Below, in pieces: positions 50,152-62,410 of a stretch of DNA of 64,000 nt. Below the pieces are notes generated by a model. The model made no database searches and was not told the origin of the DNA. It was given only the letters and a program-made list of their open reading frames with translations. The stretch is from Phytoseiulus persimilis (taxonomy: Eukaryota > Arthropoda > Arachnida > Mesostigmata > Phytoseiidae), in assembly GCA_037576195.1 (NCBI GenBank), contig CM075101.1:41540001-41604000 (forward strand). Reading direction: 5' to 3'. The position numbers and the translations under genes were made by a program. Position 1 is the stretch's first letter. Each line of letters starts with the position of its first letter.

Positions 50152-53100
50152 GACGTGACGGAACTAATTCAATGATAATCATTGTGTTCCCCTCTTTTTG
50201 GTATGCTCTCTTTTGCTGCCCGATGTTAATCTGAATTCTTTTCCCCAATACCAGCCACCATCAGTCCCACCTGGCGACTCGGAGAGGAAAGCGCTCGCGG
50301 AAATATCCGATAAGCGGTGCCGCAACGATGAAATCAAATCAAGATCTGACCACCCTCAGGACTCATACTCCCACCGCGTTCTCTTAATTAGAAGTCTAGG
50401 TTCCCGTCCAACCATCTGCGGTGTTTTCCATCAATCGAATTCTATCGGCAAAGAACCGAGAATTTTTTCACACTTCGTCTCACTCAGGAATAGGAGTGGC
50501 ACTTCAACCGCCTCCGGTCGGGATTTTCCCTCACCTGGAGGAAACGAGTTGAGCAGAGAGAGAGAGAGAGAACTCGGAATAAAGGTTTTGAGGAAGAAAC
50601 CCCGTCTTCTTGCCGCCAGCCCTGCTTTTCTCGCTGTCAAACGCAACAGCTGCGGAAAACTTGCAGAACGTCCGTCGGAATCGATCGGGATCAGCGCCGA
50701 GCTTTCTGCTCAATTCAAATGCATTTTCATGGTACGGCGAAATTCTCGTACCCCATACAGTCCCCAAGGATCTTCTCAACGCTGTGGTTCGACTTCTCGA
50801 GCGAAAATTGAAGAGCTGAGCAAACTGCGTAACCCTTAGGACATTTCCGAGTCGTACATCTGTCGTCGCGGAATGGAAGCTCTTGTCTCGACTCGCTTCA
50901 CGTGTAAAAAATTCATCCAACTCGGCTCATATCCAATTCAGTCGGCTCTTACCTGTTCTCAGAAGAAAGGGAATCGCACGATACTAAGCCAGGAAGACTT
51001 TGTGCTACGGGAGGCGGAGGGGGGGGGCGACTCGATGGAGAGCTTGGGTTGGACGCCAGCGGTTCGAGAGCCGTATTCATTGTCGGCGTCTTTGGATTTG
51101 CTATGACGAGACCAAGCCAATTATCCCAACCGATGGACAATTGTGAAGTCCCCGTGAATTCAAGCTAAAATTTCTGCCCAAAACTCGGGTGAGGTTCACT
51201 CATCAGAACCCGACGCCCTCATAAAAACCCGCTCCATGGTTCATCCGTTGGAACGCTGCTCGGCTGAGTAACTGCCACGCATACCAATGTGTTGACCCAG
51301 CAATTAAAGTACATTACGGCTCCCATCGACTTCATTCCACAAACTTCGTGATTCACATACATATGAGCCAAACATGCGGGCTCTCAAAGATTCGGGAAAA
51401 AACGGTGAAGGAAAACAGATATGGACAGTTCGTGAATCTCGTTTATTTGGTATTTCTGCCGAGGATAAACTGTCACCGCTCTAGATGATCCTGGAAACGT
51501 CGCCACTAACCTCCGCTATCCAGCGCTCTCACAGCTCGAAGAATACTCACCAACAGACTTACCATTCAACCTGCAGAAATAGAGACAGAATTAGTTACGG
51601 TTGATTCAATGATCGGTCATCATCATTCCACAGCAATATAAGGATAACATCCGATGGTCACATGGTAACAAACTCAATAATTAATCCTCCCCCCCCCCTC
51701 GTAACGAGCTCCCCGAAAAAGTTCTCGAGGAATGCTCGGCTGCCGTAATTCTGGCCTAAATTACATTTTTGAGTGTTCTACAGTGACTGCCGTTTCATTA
51801 CCACGGTCTCGCATGCAAGTGAGACACCTCAAAGGTATCGAAACTTTGTGAACACGTTATTTGATTCCTCATGGGACCTGACTCCATGCGGCCTCCGACC
51901 GATTTTCTCGCGGCTCGTCGAGCATCTATCTTGACTGTTAAGTTCTCAGATCTCGCGGATGACCTTCCGCTGACACCTTTCAACTGGTCGGGGTTCTTCT
52001 CTCCAGTCAAAGCCGACAGCCCGCCTCTGTCTCAATCGTGGAGCGCATGACTTGACGCGCGATATTGACGCACTCGTACTTGATTCCACATCTATGAAGC
52101 CACATAGATTCTGCGTCCCCGGACTTGGCATCGAGTACCTCGAGACAGGCCTCGGAATTCCCAGTGCTCTCTCTGCGTCGGAAGTTCTCCGGTCACGCAG
52201 TTTCTGTCTGCTTCTCCAGCGCTTTTCGAAGCACGAGCTCTTCTCCACATGGCTCAAGGCCCCTAAACCCAAACCGCAGCGCGCGGGACTCCGCCGCCAA
52301 GTTCCCGCCTCCCCTCCGACTATCGAAGAAGCGCAAATCACGCCTTCCACCCCTTGCGTCACCTCTGTTTTGCAACCGACAGCTTGTCCCGATTGCTTAT
52401 TGGATTGAAAGAACCTGACAACGGCGTCAAGGCCGTTGGTACGATCACACTTACCTTCAGTAAAGTTCGAACGACTGAACAGTACTTTTGTCCCATGGAG
52501 TGGGCGAGTTTTTTCTTCTTATAGAGATTTTCGCCTGGTTTTGAGTTCGAATGCGCGCTGGTTTTCGTTTTCGGTATCAATGCGAGAGTTGACAAACTGA
52601 GCGATCATCTAGCCAACGGACGCTGATTTCTCACATTGCGATCAATGGGTGGTACTTGACCGGGCAACGAGTGGCGATCTCATGATCGACGTGAATCATG
52701 ATCGTACATTATGACGACTCCGAATTCGCAATCGCATCACGTTTAGAACAGCCAGTGTCCGTCATCGCTCACTGTAAGCAAGTTTGACCCATACCGCGGC
52801 GCATAATCGCCGAGTACAATCTACCCTAGCCAAGCCAACGAAAACTATTAGTAACTCCTTACCCATGTTAGTGCTCTATAACTGCGCAGAATGGGGTTGT
52901 CAGATGGGAATGGCTGCCAGCTGTTTGACAGGCTCACAGGCTCTTCGGTGTCGCTCGACCCTTCCGTATTTGACCACAGACTACCTGTGTCCGCTGCGCG
53001 TCTTGAACTTTCGGCTCTCAAATCAGCCACTCACGACGTGAACGTCTGAAGATGATTCTAACGAGTCGCGATTCGAACCATCCGCGAGCGCGCAGCTTTC

Positions 53101-54316
53101 GAGCACCAGCGGTATGTTTTCAAAACCTCTCGGACGATTCGAGAATCGTACGGCTACGGAACCTCGTGAGCCCCAGTATTTCCTCAACGCGATCTTACCA
53201 TAGCCGAGTGTTCTGCTTGAAGTTCTTCAACCCCATATTCCTCCACGCCGGCTCTATTAGGATCAGACCTCCTCAAGCTCATCCTTACTCGAGCCCATCC
53301 GACCGCAGTCATGTTGTGCAGCCTGCATCTCCTCTGCTGATGCTGGGACGTGCACCTTCTCGATCGACCAACTCGTCCAACAGCCTCCCTATTCCGCGTG
53401 CTTGAAACTCCCCCAGCACTTCGCCCTCGGTTCACACTCCCTAATCCGAATCCTCGCATCGCCCGTGGAATCGAGAGCGGCCAGCAGCTGGTAAGCCGTG
53501 CACCTTCTCAGTTCTCTTCATAGAATCATCGAGAGAACTTCATGACAACGAAGTTGTGTTCTCCATGACTCTTGAAAGGTCTCAGCGGCAGAGTATGAGG
53601 CAACTCGAGGAAACCCAATCGGAATCAACATTCACCACTGACAACCCGATAGATGGCAGAGCAGCATAGATGATGAGCAGCGAGAGCATACCTATGACGA
53701 AGAGCAAGAGCAACCGACGTTTTCAAGTTGGCTTCCATAGGAGAGATACAATGAACTCACTCAATTCAGGTTCTACCGTCATTCGGGATGATCCGGATTT
53801 TATTCAAGTTTTGGTTTGCTCCTTGATGATGAGGTGATAGAATATATGCAGATACAGGCGTAAGATACTCGGTACTAAGAACGAATTCGTTCTCGACTAC
53901 TCGTTTGGGTGTATAATCATGACAGCTCCGAAGATGGGTAGGTAGGTCAGTGGTCGATCGGTTGTTGGACAGATGGATAAGTACTCAGACAGAGACATTG
54001 GGGGCTATATGATGCTGCTGCTGTGAGGTTGCTGCTAAAATCGAGCCGCACGTGGAGCAGTCGTGACGATCTTCAGTGCAACAGCTTCAGTTTTTTTGTA
54101 CAAGTGATCATCTTTTTTTTCTCTCCAATTTCCGGGGCAATTTGGGACAAAATAACGAGGCGTCCGAAGACGGTTCGTTCGTCGGTCGTTCTCGTTCAAC
54201 GACAGTCTCGAGACAAAATGAACTGATTGGTTCCGAATCGTAGCGGATGGAATCAGCCAATGAAGGATACGTGTCACAAAAATGAAGAGGCTAAGATATT
54301 TAGAGACTTTCTGTCT
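50152..54316. other. Mostly non-coding stretch
   Basis: No gene is supported. A plus-strand frame at 50198-50839 (213 codons) and another at 52052-52408 have partial coding character but no domain. Simple sequences include (GA)n near 50555-50571 and poly-C near 51689-51698. An AATAAA on the minus strand at 53799-53804 could end the transcript of the upstream RGG gene. Confidence 0.45.
53799..53804 (-). terminator. AATAAA signal, candidate for the RGG-protein gene
   Basis: The minus strand reads AATAAA about 515 nt downstream of the stop codon of the RGG/poly-Gln gene. It is on the correct strand and at a plausible distance, but unproven. Confidence 0.35.
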
Positions 54317-57300
54317 CTAATAAGCTTGTCTTTGAGGGTAGTTGTTATACCCTTGGCTCCTATTCTGTCCGGACCTTTGGTCGTAAGAGTTATATCCTCC
54401 CTGAGGGCCCTGGTTGTAACCTGCGTTGCAGAAAGTAACAAATATTCCGTTAGACGCATTTCCCCATTCGTTCGGTTCGCGCTCAGCCCAGCTGGAACAG
54501 GTTTCTGCTCATGGCCGCGTGTCACTTCCTCCTGAACCCAATGTTGTACCATAAGCCGTGACCCGTCGTTTCATGCCATCCAAACGAGGCAAAGCCCTTC
54601 ACGGTACGGTTTGAAGAGCGGTATGGCTCACTCGCGATCTCCCCTCCCGCACTCGAATCTCCCTGCAGGAGAACTCCCGTGTCGACCAGTTCCACGATCT
54701 CAGAGAACTCCGCCCCCGCCTTTTCTTATGATTTGTCCCAGCCAAGTGACTCTCCCAGATGGAGAGAAGCAAGGCTGGAAGGTAAGGTTCCGATGGATTT
54801 TGGCATTATGTTTCGTGGTTCCTCTGGAAGCTCGCTATACTTCCTGAACTCGACTGGAGTGAATTGATTGAGCACGGTTTCTCGCATGTTACGAACGAAT
54901 CTTTCTTCACGGGCTTACTGACGCTTGCTCCTCATTTGGCGATCTTATGCCGTAAAGGAATCGATAGCCTCCCGGTAAGGCTCGTTTGTTTGCTGAACCC
55001 TTCAGACACGAGTATGTATTGCGTTTCGACGGCGTTCCCGCATATTGATACTCCTCCGTCGACTACACAGCTGATACCCTGGAGCGACAGCTCTGACCAA
55101 TCCGGCATGGAAGATATTATGGGAGGATCCTCAGAACGACTGGATTCCCCGAAAATAACCTCGAAACCACGAAGTTACTCCATCCACGTCCTCCGGGATT
55201 CGCTACCGAGCCATTCGAAAGCGCTGATTCCAGAAAATCCGTAGCTGCTGCGTTCTCCAGAACACTGATCCGCCAGGATGACGAATTTCGCGGACGCATT
55301 TTCCGTGGAGAGGGTCTGTGAAACTCATTTCGAGCTCATATACGCGTGATAATTCCAACTCGTCCAGCGTGACGTTTTTTTCTGGCCAGGCACACCGTGT
55401 GCAATATTTGCACTCGAATGCACATCGGGCGTGGCAAATACGGCAATAACGCTCGGCGGCACGATCTTGCCCCTGTGCTGCGGCTTCTTGACCGTTTTGC
55501 GCTCTATTAACACCGTCTACGATCCTCGCTGTTTTGAATGAAAGCACATATTGCACATGAATATTGCTCATTCTCGACCCCTCTTGGGATCCACGTACCG
55601 ACTACGCTTCGAACAGCGTTCGGCCACTCTCCACGGATTGCGCTATGAGCTCTGATTATCTCAGTGAGCATGGCTCGGCATGTCGAGTGCATGATTGCTG
55701 AGCGCGATCAGCTTGGCTTCGATAAACACCGCTGAATGAGCGGATGGTACAACGCGAATCCGTACTCGGTGGGTAAGCCGACCACGCCAACTATTCTCTC
55801 CGTTGGTTCCTGCATAAAACCTTCCCAGATTCGCAACGTAAACGATATCCCAACGCAATCGTCGAAACCTGTACGATGCTCCCGATTTTCAACGTAAGCT
55901 GGTTGCAGTCTCCAATTTAACACATCGTTGGCGATCGACACACGATACTCGGTCGGGCAATTCTCCGCTCGGACCCAGTGTTTAGGCTACTGTGCTGGGA
56001 GCTGTCAACCGTTCAAGGGAGTCGCCATGAATCCGCCAATCGTCAGGTGGTGGATTCTCTGCGTTCATTTTCACCAACTCCAAATCAGTCCGAACCTGGA
56101 GAGCCAAAACCATCCCCTTCCAGCTTGCATTGTACACACGATTCCCGCCGCGCTAACCCATTTCCATCAAATCGATTCCACATCGATTGCCATTCAGAAA
56201 CTCGGCAGTCATAGGTGAGAGTCCGCCGACCCGGAATTCAAGTTCATTGTCCCCATCCCTGACCCGCGAACTTTGTACTCACCGTAGTCGCCGCCGCCCG
56301 CCGTTTGTCGGTAGTTGTCCTTGGGTCCGTAGCCCTGATTGTAATTGCCTCCATTATCGTATCCAAGGTTGTCGTTGCTCGATTGATAGTTGCCACTGTA
56401 TCCGTTATCCTGATAGCTATGTATCGAGAAGATGAAATGAGTACAATAATTAAGGAAGGTGATTCCGAAAGGGGGACGCAAATTCTATCAATCCAGACAC
56501 CGCAGAGCCCCAGTAGAGGCTACGCCGATGATTCCTCACCCGTATCTCTGGTTGTCTCCTTGGTATCCATTTCTCTGATAGTCGCCATTCTGGTATCCGG
56601 AATCATTCAGAACTTCATAGTCTCCATTCTGATCGAGGTCATCATTGTACTGTTCTTGAACGTTCTGGTAGGCATTCTGGTCCTGCTGATTTTCCCAACG
56701 GGCCCTCTTGTTTTGCGGTCCGACGTCGTCACGTACGACCTGAGCATTGCCCCGGCGGCCTTGTTGTTGCTGTGGTTGTTGTTGCATAAGGGGCTGTTGT
56801 TGCTGTTGATGTTGAGCTTGCTGTTGCTGTTGGCCTCGTTGGTTCAGTCCAATGCCTCGTTGTGTGCCACCGGGCCCCCTCTGGGGTCCTCCCGGGCTTC
56901 GCTGGAGGGCACCGGGCCCTGCGCGCATGGGACCTCCAGGTCCGGATCGAAGTGGGGCTGCCGGTCCTGAGCGAAGAGGGCCTCCAGGTCCAGCACGCAT
57001 GGGCCCACCCGGGCCTGCACGCATGGGTCCGCCCGGTCCAGCACGCATGGGACCACCCGGTCCAGCACGCAAAGGCCCGAGTGCTCCGGGACCACCGGGA
57101 CCTCCTCGCATCGGACCCAATCCACCAGGTCCCCCAGGCCCACCGGGTCCTCCGATCGGGCCGGGTCCGCTGGGTCCTGCTCTAGCGATTCCAGGACCTC
57201 CAGGCCCAGCTCTCAAAGGAGCAAGCCCACCTGGTCCTCCGTTCCTAGCAGGTCCCGGTCCACCGGGTCCGTTTCTCAAAGGTCCAGGTCCACCGGGTCC

Positions 57301-57744
57301 GTTTCTCATAGGTCCAGGTCCACCGGGTCCGTTCCTCATAGGTCCAGGCCCACCGGGTCCATTTCTCAGAGGTCCTGGTCCACCGGGTCCGTTTCTCACA
57401 GGTCCAGGTCCACCGGGTCCGTTCCTCACAGGTCCGGGGCCACCGGGTCCGTTCCTCATGGGTCCTGGCCCACCTGGTCCCCCAGGTCCTCGCATGGGAC
57501 CGCCGGGTCCGGCAACCGGTACTGGCCCGCCTGGTCCGCCTCTCATGAGTGCCGGGGGTCCTCGCATAGGTCCACCGGGGGGACCGCGCATTGGGGGACC
57601 ACCGGGTCCTTGACGGATCGGGCCACCGGGTCCAGCTCTCGCTGGGGGTCCTCGCATTGGTCCCGGAGGGCCCATCCTTCCAGGAGGTCCCGCTCGTCCG
57701 GAGCGTCCGCTACGGGGTCCTCCGCGTCCTCTTCCACGTTCCAT
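54317..57744 (-). CDS. RGG/Gly-Pro, poly-Gln, Tyr-Asn-rich protein (480 aa)
   Basis: Three coding exons join in frame: 57744-56540, 56416-56283 and 54420-54317, with GTGAGG and GTGAGT donors and CATAG and CGCAG acceptors; total 1443 nt including TAG. Residues 1-20 are RGG-type (MERGRGRGGPRSGRSGR). Residues about 20-290 are Gly/Pro-rich with Met-Arg and Arg-Asn; within them a 30-bp tandem repeat (about 57240-57480) encodes GPGGPGPxRN-like units. Residues about 305-328 are Gln-rich. KRARWE follows near 344-349, then an Asn/Asp/Gln/Tyr/Gly-rich prion-like tail ending YNNYPQRQAY. No RRM or other folded domain is visible. Such composition is typical of RNA-binding, condensate-forming proteins, so an RNA-related role is inferred. 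A non-coding first exon probably lies upstream (57745-57780 and about 58552-58680). Confidence 0.85.
54600..56212 (-). pseudogene. Decayed coding sequence nested in an intron
   Basis: Inside the 1862-nt second intron of the RGG-protein gene, on the same strand, is a series of coding-looking segments in changing frames. It opens at ATG 56210-56212, meets TAG (56153-56155), stays open for 56 codons to TAA (55982-55984), then continues in another frame (TEYRVSIANDVLNWRLQPAY) and further pieces. One piece is Cys-rich with a CxxCxxxCxxxCxxCxxC pattern at about 55391-55447. Toward 54640-54720 another reads EFSEIVELVDTGVLLQGDSS. Stops and frame changes argue for a pseudogene, a mobile-element remnant or a captured foreign sequence. 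I do not recognise the family. Confidence 0.4.
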
Positions 57745-58680
57745 GTGTATAAGTTAATGTAGGAGAGTTTACTGAGGAATCTGGAATTTTCAGAAACAGT
57801 GACTGTTACAGAAAAGATCGAGAAGAAGCATGTAGGTCGAATTAAAGGTCGAAAGGAGCCACCCAAGTAGCCTTCGGAAGAGTTGAACTCCTCCCGGGGT
57901 CGAATGTCCATGCCGACGGCTGACCTATGCAGGTGCCTGGACTTTTTCGAGGAGGCCGAGGCTACACACAGAGCCACCGTATCTGGGAGCTCAACACACG
58001 ATGATGATGGCATTTGATGGTGTAGGCAACTCTGGCCTCCGTAGGACTCATGTGTGAAAATGTGACGTCCTTCCTCCGAAGTAGTCGTGATCGCACAATC
58101 ACACCCTGTCTCGCTCCTAGTTCTTGAATCAGTCGCCCGGAACTAGCAGTTCGAATGGATAAAACATTGCTGGCAATTCGAGGATGCATAACTATCGCTC
58201 AAGATTTCAATTAATCTACCATCCTGAGAACGCCGGTCGTCGACCCCGAGCGGGGCGGACTGTCGGTCGTAGCAGGAAACTCTGAGCAGCGATCAGTCAA
58301 GGGAGCAGGATTTTAAGCAAGAATATTCCGAGAGCTCACACCAACTGGGGCTCCACAATCATTCAGGAACGAAGTAAGTTTCTGCCTGTCTTCGACACCC
58401 AGGTCAAAACAACGGTCCGGTTGTCATCGTTAAGCCTAACACGGACAATCCGTTGCTCGCGTTACCGACCCGATATCTGAGAATCGGTTTAGCCAGAGAC
58501 CGGTACGCGCGGAGCTGCGTTTCGAGAGCCAAAATCCGCCATGAAACTCACCGACTTGCACGAAATGACCCGGTGTACACAACAAGTTAGACGGCGGCGA
58601 CGGCCCAACACACACAAGCCAAGCGTTGCACAGTGAGACCGCTCACGCATCAAGATGGCGCCGCTCGTTTTCCCTCTCGC
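57745..58680 (-). promoter_or_regulatory. Probable 5' UTR, first intron and promoter of RGG gene
   Basis: On the minus strand a GTGAGT donor at 58546-58551 follows a non-coding segment reaching toward 58680, and an AAATTCCAG acceptor lies at 57781-57789, just 36 nt before the start ATG. This fits a non-coding exon 1 spliced to the coding exon. A GCGCCATCTTG motif near 58655 resembles a YY1-type element. The transcript start is inferred, not seen. Confidence 0.4.
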
Positions 58681-60334
58681 TCTACTACTTTCATGCCGAT
58701 TCGTTCAAGTCGGCCCCACCGGAGCACCACGTAACGCGGCGGCCACGATTCCGATCCGCGAGCTTGAGTTGTAGCAGTAGTTGCGATCCCGAATGATGAA
58801 CGCCAAATCTCATTGCGAAAAGTGAAACATTATGAGCGAAGTAGAAAAGGTCCCGCAGGCATTGACGATGTACGAATGGACATGGGCTTCAGCGGGCTCT
58901 GTCTGAACCAGCCAACGAAACCGTGTCAACGGACAAGCAAATAGCAACAACTCAGTCAATGGGGAGATCATAACGTCTCGGAGAAGCAACCAGTTGTATG
59001 CATCGGGAACTACACTGGTTCACGTCCGCCCGGAACCCGGTATCCAAATGTGCTTTCGGGTCATGCTCCGAAGGAAGTTCACAACAAGAGGACAAAAATC
59101 GCACACGATGACACCGACCTGGCGCCAGGATGCCAGAAGAAATTTCTCACCGTTTTGCTCCTCGTATTTGCACACCACACGGATCAGATCTCGGCGAGCA
59201 AGGGGCGCACAGCTGAGGACTGGAGACTTCTCTGCCACTAATGCACTCTCCTTCAGAGCCGAATATACAAAATGGCGTCGCCCTTTTCGCCCTCGTCGCT
59301 CTCTTTCACTCAGGATAAACATCAGATGAGGCGGGCTTTTTCGAACCGTTGTTGTTAGGAGCAGCTCTCTCCGAAGAGTTCCAAGGGTTCCTTGTCAGAG
59401 GCCGGTGACTGCTCAATCATTTATAGAGGCGTCGAGAACAGAGAGTTTCTCTTCAAATCCAATGACTTAACATCTTCAAGTGCTCACCAGTGGATCAGCG
59501 GCTGATATTCGTGCCGCGATTGCCCCAATAGTGACTACCGTTGCTCCATCAAGAATAGCGATAGCTTCGAACTGGCCGATTTCGTTCTGGATAAAACGGT
59601 GAGGAGCTTCTAACAAACTGCTGAGGTACGTAGGAGATCAATGATCATGTTCAAGAGACAAGCAAATTCTCTAGGAGCAGGAATGTGGGAGGCAGAGTTT
59701 ATCAGGAAGCCGCCTTCGTCCAATGCTTCGGCAGAGCAACAGGCCTAAAGAGAGAGGCTCAGTGGAAGTTCTGATTCGGGATCGGGAAGCGCTCAGAGCG
59801 ATTACCGATTTTCAGACCGACTGGGCTCAGGTGACGACCCGAGGACTACTGTGACGGAATAAGAGGAAAATCGGCCGACTCTATGCCTAAGAGCGACCAG
59901 AGTCGGCTGATAAGTTCAATGGCCGCCTCCATCAGGCTCCTCTCCGTTCGTCCGCGTGCTGGGGTTGACCGGTAGCGGGGTTTGTGTTCCAAAGAACTCG
60001 CGGGGGCTCCACTCCGAAATGGGACCGGCAGATGATGGAACTGACTCGTGGTCTGCCTCATCACCTATCTCACAGTATCCGCCTCGTGGATGAGTCCGGA
60101 TCGCTCGTTAGAACGGCGGATACGAGAATCGGGTCGTTTCAGGGTAACCGATTTTCTCAGCTTGGGAGAAAAACACAGACGTCCATACACATTCTCTTCT
60201 GCGCATGATACCTTTGCTCGTGCGGCATTAAGAGGGTGATACCGACGGGGAGCGCCTGTATCGTGCAAGAAATTAGTCCAGAGCTGACAATCGGGCGAAT
60301 ATTGCCAGCAGAAACCATTCCAGTGAAATGACCC
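58681..60334. other. Intergenic region between divergent genes
   Basis: This lies between the 5' ends of the minus-strand RGG gene and the plus-strand dehydrogenase, so it should contain both promoters. A minus-strand frame near 59850-59945 (MEAAIELISRLWSLLGIESA) has coding-like character and ends in TAG, but stands alone. No other feature is supported. Confidence 0.4.
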
Positions 60335-61818
60335 ATGTTTCAGATGCTGTTCAAGGTATATGGGTTCATCCTTCTACATGTTTTCGGGGCACTGGCCCTG
60401 CTGCGACAGCTCCTCAAATTGTGCACGAGCCCTCCGAGAAGATTCAACTTTGTGAAGCAGGAGGGAAAGGTCAGCGGATGATATTCTGAGGAGTTGATTA
60501 CAGCCCCGTTTGGAGGAAATAGTATGAGTGAGATCCTACGAACATTTCCAGCCTTTGTCGAACACAGATCGAAAATTTCCCCATATTCCAGGTTTTCATT
60601 GTCACTGGAGGCCTGCGAGGTATAGGACGGAGCGTCGTGGAGCGCCTTTTGAATCTGGGAGCCACAGTGATCATAAGTAGGTCGTTGTTCACCAAACGAG
60701 TGCCAATAGCTCTATAGTTTCCAGCATACTACTATAGCTTCTAGCATAACCTCTCAGGCTAAAATTATTCCTACAGCTGGGAGAAGTTCACCGAGAGCCG
60801 CATCCAAGTCTCTTGGAACGTTGGCGACGATTTCATCGCGATTCCGCTACGAGCAGCTGGAGTTGGAGTTGATGTCAGAAGTTGCGAAGTTCTGCGAGAG
60901 GATCGAGAAGGATTACGATCGCATCGACGGCATTGTCTGTAATGGTGCGTCAGCAGTCTCACACGGCCTAATGCTTCAGAATCGACGGATGGTGATTAAA
61001 GAAAACTATCGCGAGTTCATGTAAGGAGGGTGAAACCGTTCCGGAGGTACGAAGGCGGTTCCTGTTCTTCTTGCAGCTGGAGTGCTGAACGGAGCCAGTC
61101 GGAGGCTCACTCGCGAGAACTTTGAACCCCAGCAGGCAGTGAATTACTTTTCCAACGTACTGATGATCCAAAACCTAAGACCCCTGTTGAAGGGTCATCA
61201 TTCCAGAGTGGTTCTGGTGTCTTCCACCGTGCAGTGGCTCGGATACTGCAATCTTGAAGACTTTATGTTCAGGTAGGAAACTGAGCGGAGGTTCCTACTG
61301 TTCGGCACATCTACTCCTCTTGTCGCAATCGTCGCGCAGGTCACTTATACATCTAAACTTCACAGAAAATCGTACAGCTCTTACATGGGCTACGCACAGT
61401 CCAAATTGTGCCAAATCGCCTACGCGCGGTATCACGGCCGACAGTTCCTCAGAGAAGGCTTCACGATAAACGCTGTCCACCCCGGCGTTGTGGCAAGCTC
61501 ATTGTACAATGCGATCATTGGCTTCATAGGCTCATTCCTATTCATGGTGAGTTTTCGGTGAACTAATGGACCCTGCTGCCTTTCGTATGCAGATATCCCT
61601 CGGATCTCAGCGACTATTCTCCTTTTCAGAGCCCGCAGAGTGGAGCTGAAGCCGTTCTACACATTCTGCTGTCAGCGACCATGGAAGGCGTCTCAGGACA
61701 GTACATAGAGCACTTCGAAGTTCTACCCCCAGTGAAGAAAGTTCTGGACAGCCGATTCCAGAGGCAGCTGCACGATCTCACCACAAAGCATCTTCAACCG
61801 TGGCTCAAAACTGATTGA
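60335..61818 (+). CDS. Short-chain dehydrogenase/reductase, membrane-anchored
   Basis: Six exons join in frame: 60335-60469, 60592-60676, 60777-60944, 61077-61272, 61366-61546 and 61630-61818, giving 317 residues. Start is the first in-frame ATG after a TGA at 60329; an ATG at 60344 is the alternative. Residues about 6-30 form a hydrophobic anchor. The Rossmann nucleotide-binding motif TGGLRGIG is at 50-57, NAG at 129-131, the catalytic Asn probably at 152, Ser at 178/179 (VSSTVQW), and YAQSK supplies Tyr204 and Lys208; HPGVV follows. This is a complete classical SDR set. Layout and motifs resemble the retinol dehydrogenase/DHRSX group, which acts on hydrophobic alcohols or ketones with NAD(P)(H); the exact substrate cannot be read from sequence. 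All five introns are GT-AG and 83-132 nt. Confidence 0.93.
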
Positions 61819-61907
61819 GACATCGACAACAAGATTGAGACCTTTCGCGGCCCCTGAGAGCGAGACAGTGGATCCTGACGAGGGGTCATCGGATCGATTG
61901 TGTCACA

Positions 61908-61913
61908 TTTATT
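61908..61913 (-). terminator. AATAAA signal, candidate for the gamma-tubulin complex gene
   Basis: The minus strand reads AATAAA here, 90 nt past the SDR stop codon and downstream of the gamma-tubulin complex gene. If used, the two convergent transcripts overlap by roughly 270 nt. Confidence 0.4.
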
Positions 61914-62178
61914 GGAGGCCGTTCTGATATCTGTGTGCGATTCGCCGACTGTGATCCGGAATTCGTAAGATGTTCTTTGCTTTCGCGGGGTATAATAATG
62001 CGAAGATCATGGAGGGTCTATGCAACTCATGCTCCTGTAAATCATAAGATGTTTTCATTGACCTCATTCGTTGTTTGCTCAGAAATCGTACCACACTAAG
62101 ATCGAAGGTAACTCAAAGTTCCATCATGTGCTTATGGTTCACCAAGAGCTCTGCGATTGCCGTGCAGACCGCAAAATC

Positions 62179-62184
62179 AATAAA
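62179..62184 (+). terminator. AATAAA signal, candidate for the SDR gene
   Basis: A plus-strand AATAAA lies about 360 nt after the SDR stop codon. It would place the SDR 3' end inside the 3' region of the convergent minus-strand gene. Confidence 0.4.
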
Positions 62185-62410
62185 CTAGGAGATTCGCTAT
62201 TTGCTTTCCTTGTAAAACTACCCTGTCTGAAAATCTACACAGCAGCGTCCCAAATATGTTCAAACTACGTTTATTACCAGATCGACTATACATGACGAGA
62301 CCGCAGATCCACATCCATGCGGGCTCATATTGTTATTATCTAGTGAGCTGAATCACAGCTTCATGATTTGACGCTCATCGGAGTGTCCTTGTTGATCACG
62401 TAGCATTCGT

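Noticed and set aside
48519..51066. GGTTCGA B-box-like strings (for example near 48519 and 51060)
   Set aside because: No matching A box, acceptor stem or cloverleaf could be found around them, so no tRNA is called.
56305..56970. Plus-strand 221-codon hydrophobic frame that looks like a membrane protein
   Set aside because: Antisense shadow of the Gln/Asn/Tyr-rich region of the RGG gene; Leu/Val-rich readings are expected from complementing CAG/AAC codons.
56852..57613. Plus-strand 253-codon Pro/Gly-rich frame resembling collagen
   Set aside because: It is the antisense of the Gly-Pro-repeat exon of the minus-strand RGG gene; the repeat makes both strands open. The minus-strand frame has the start, splice sites and continuing exons.
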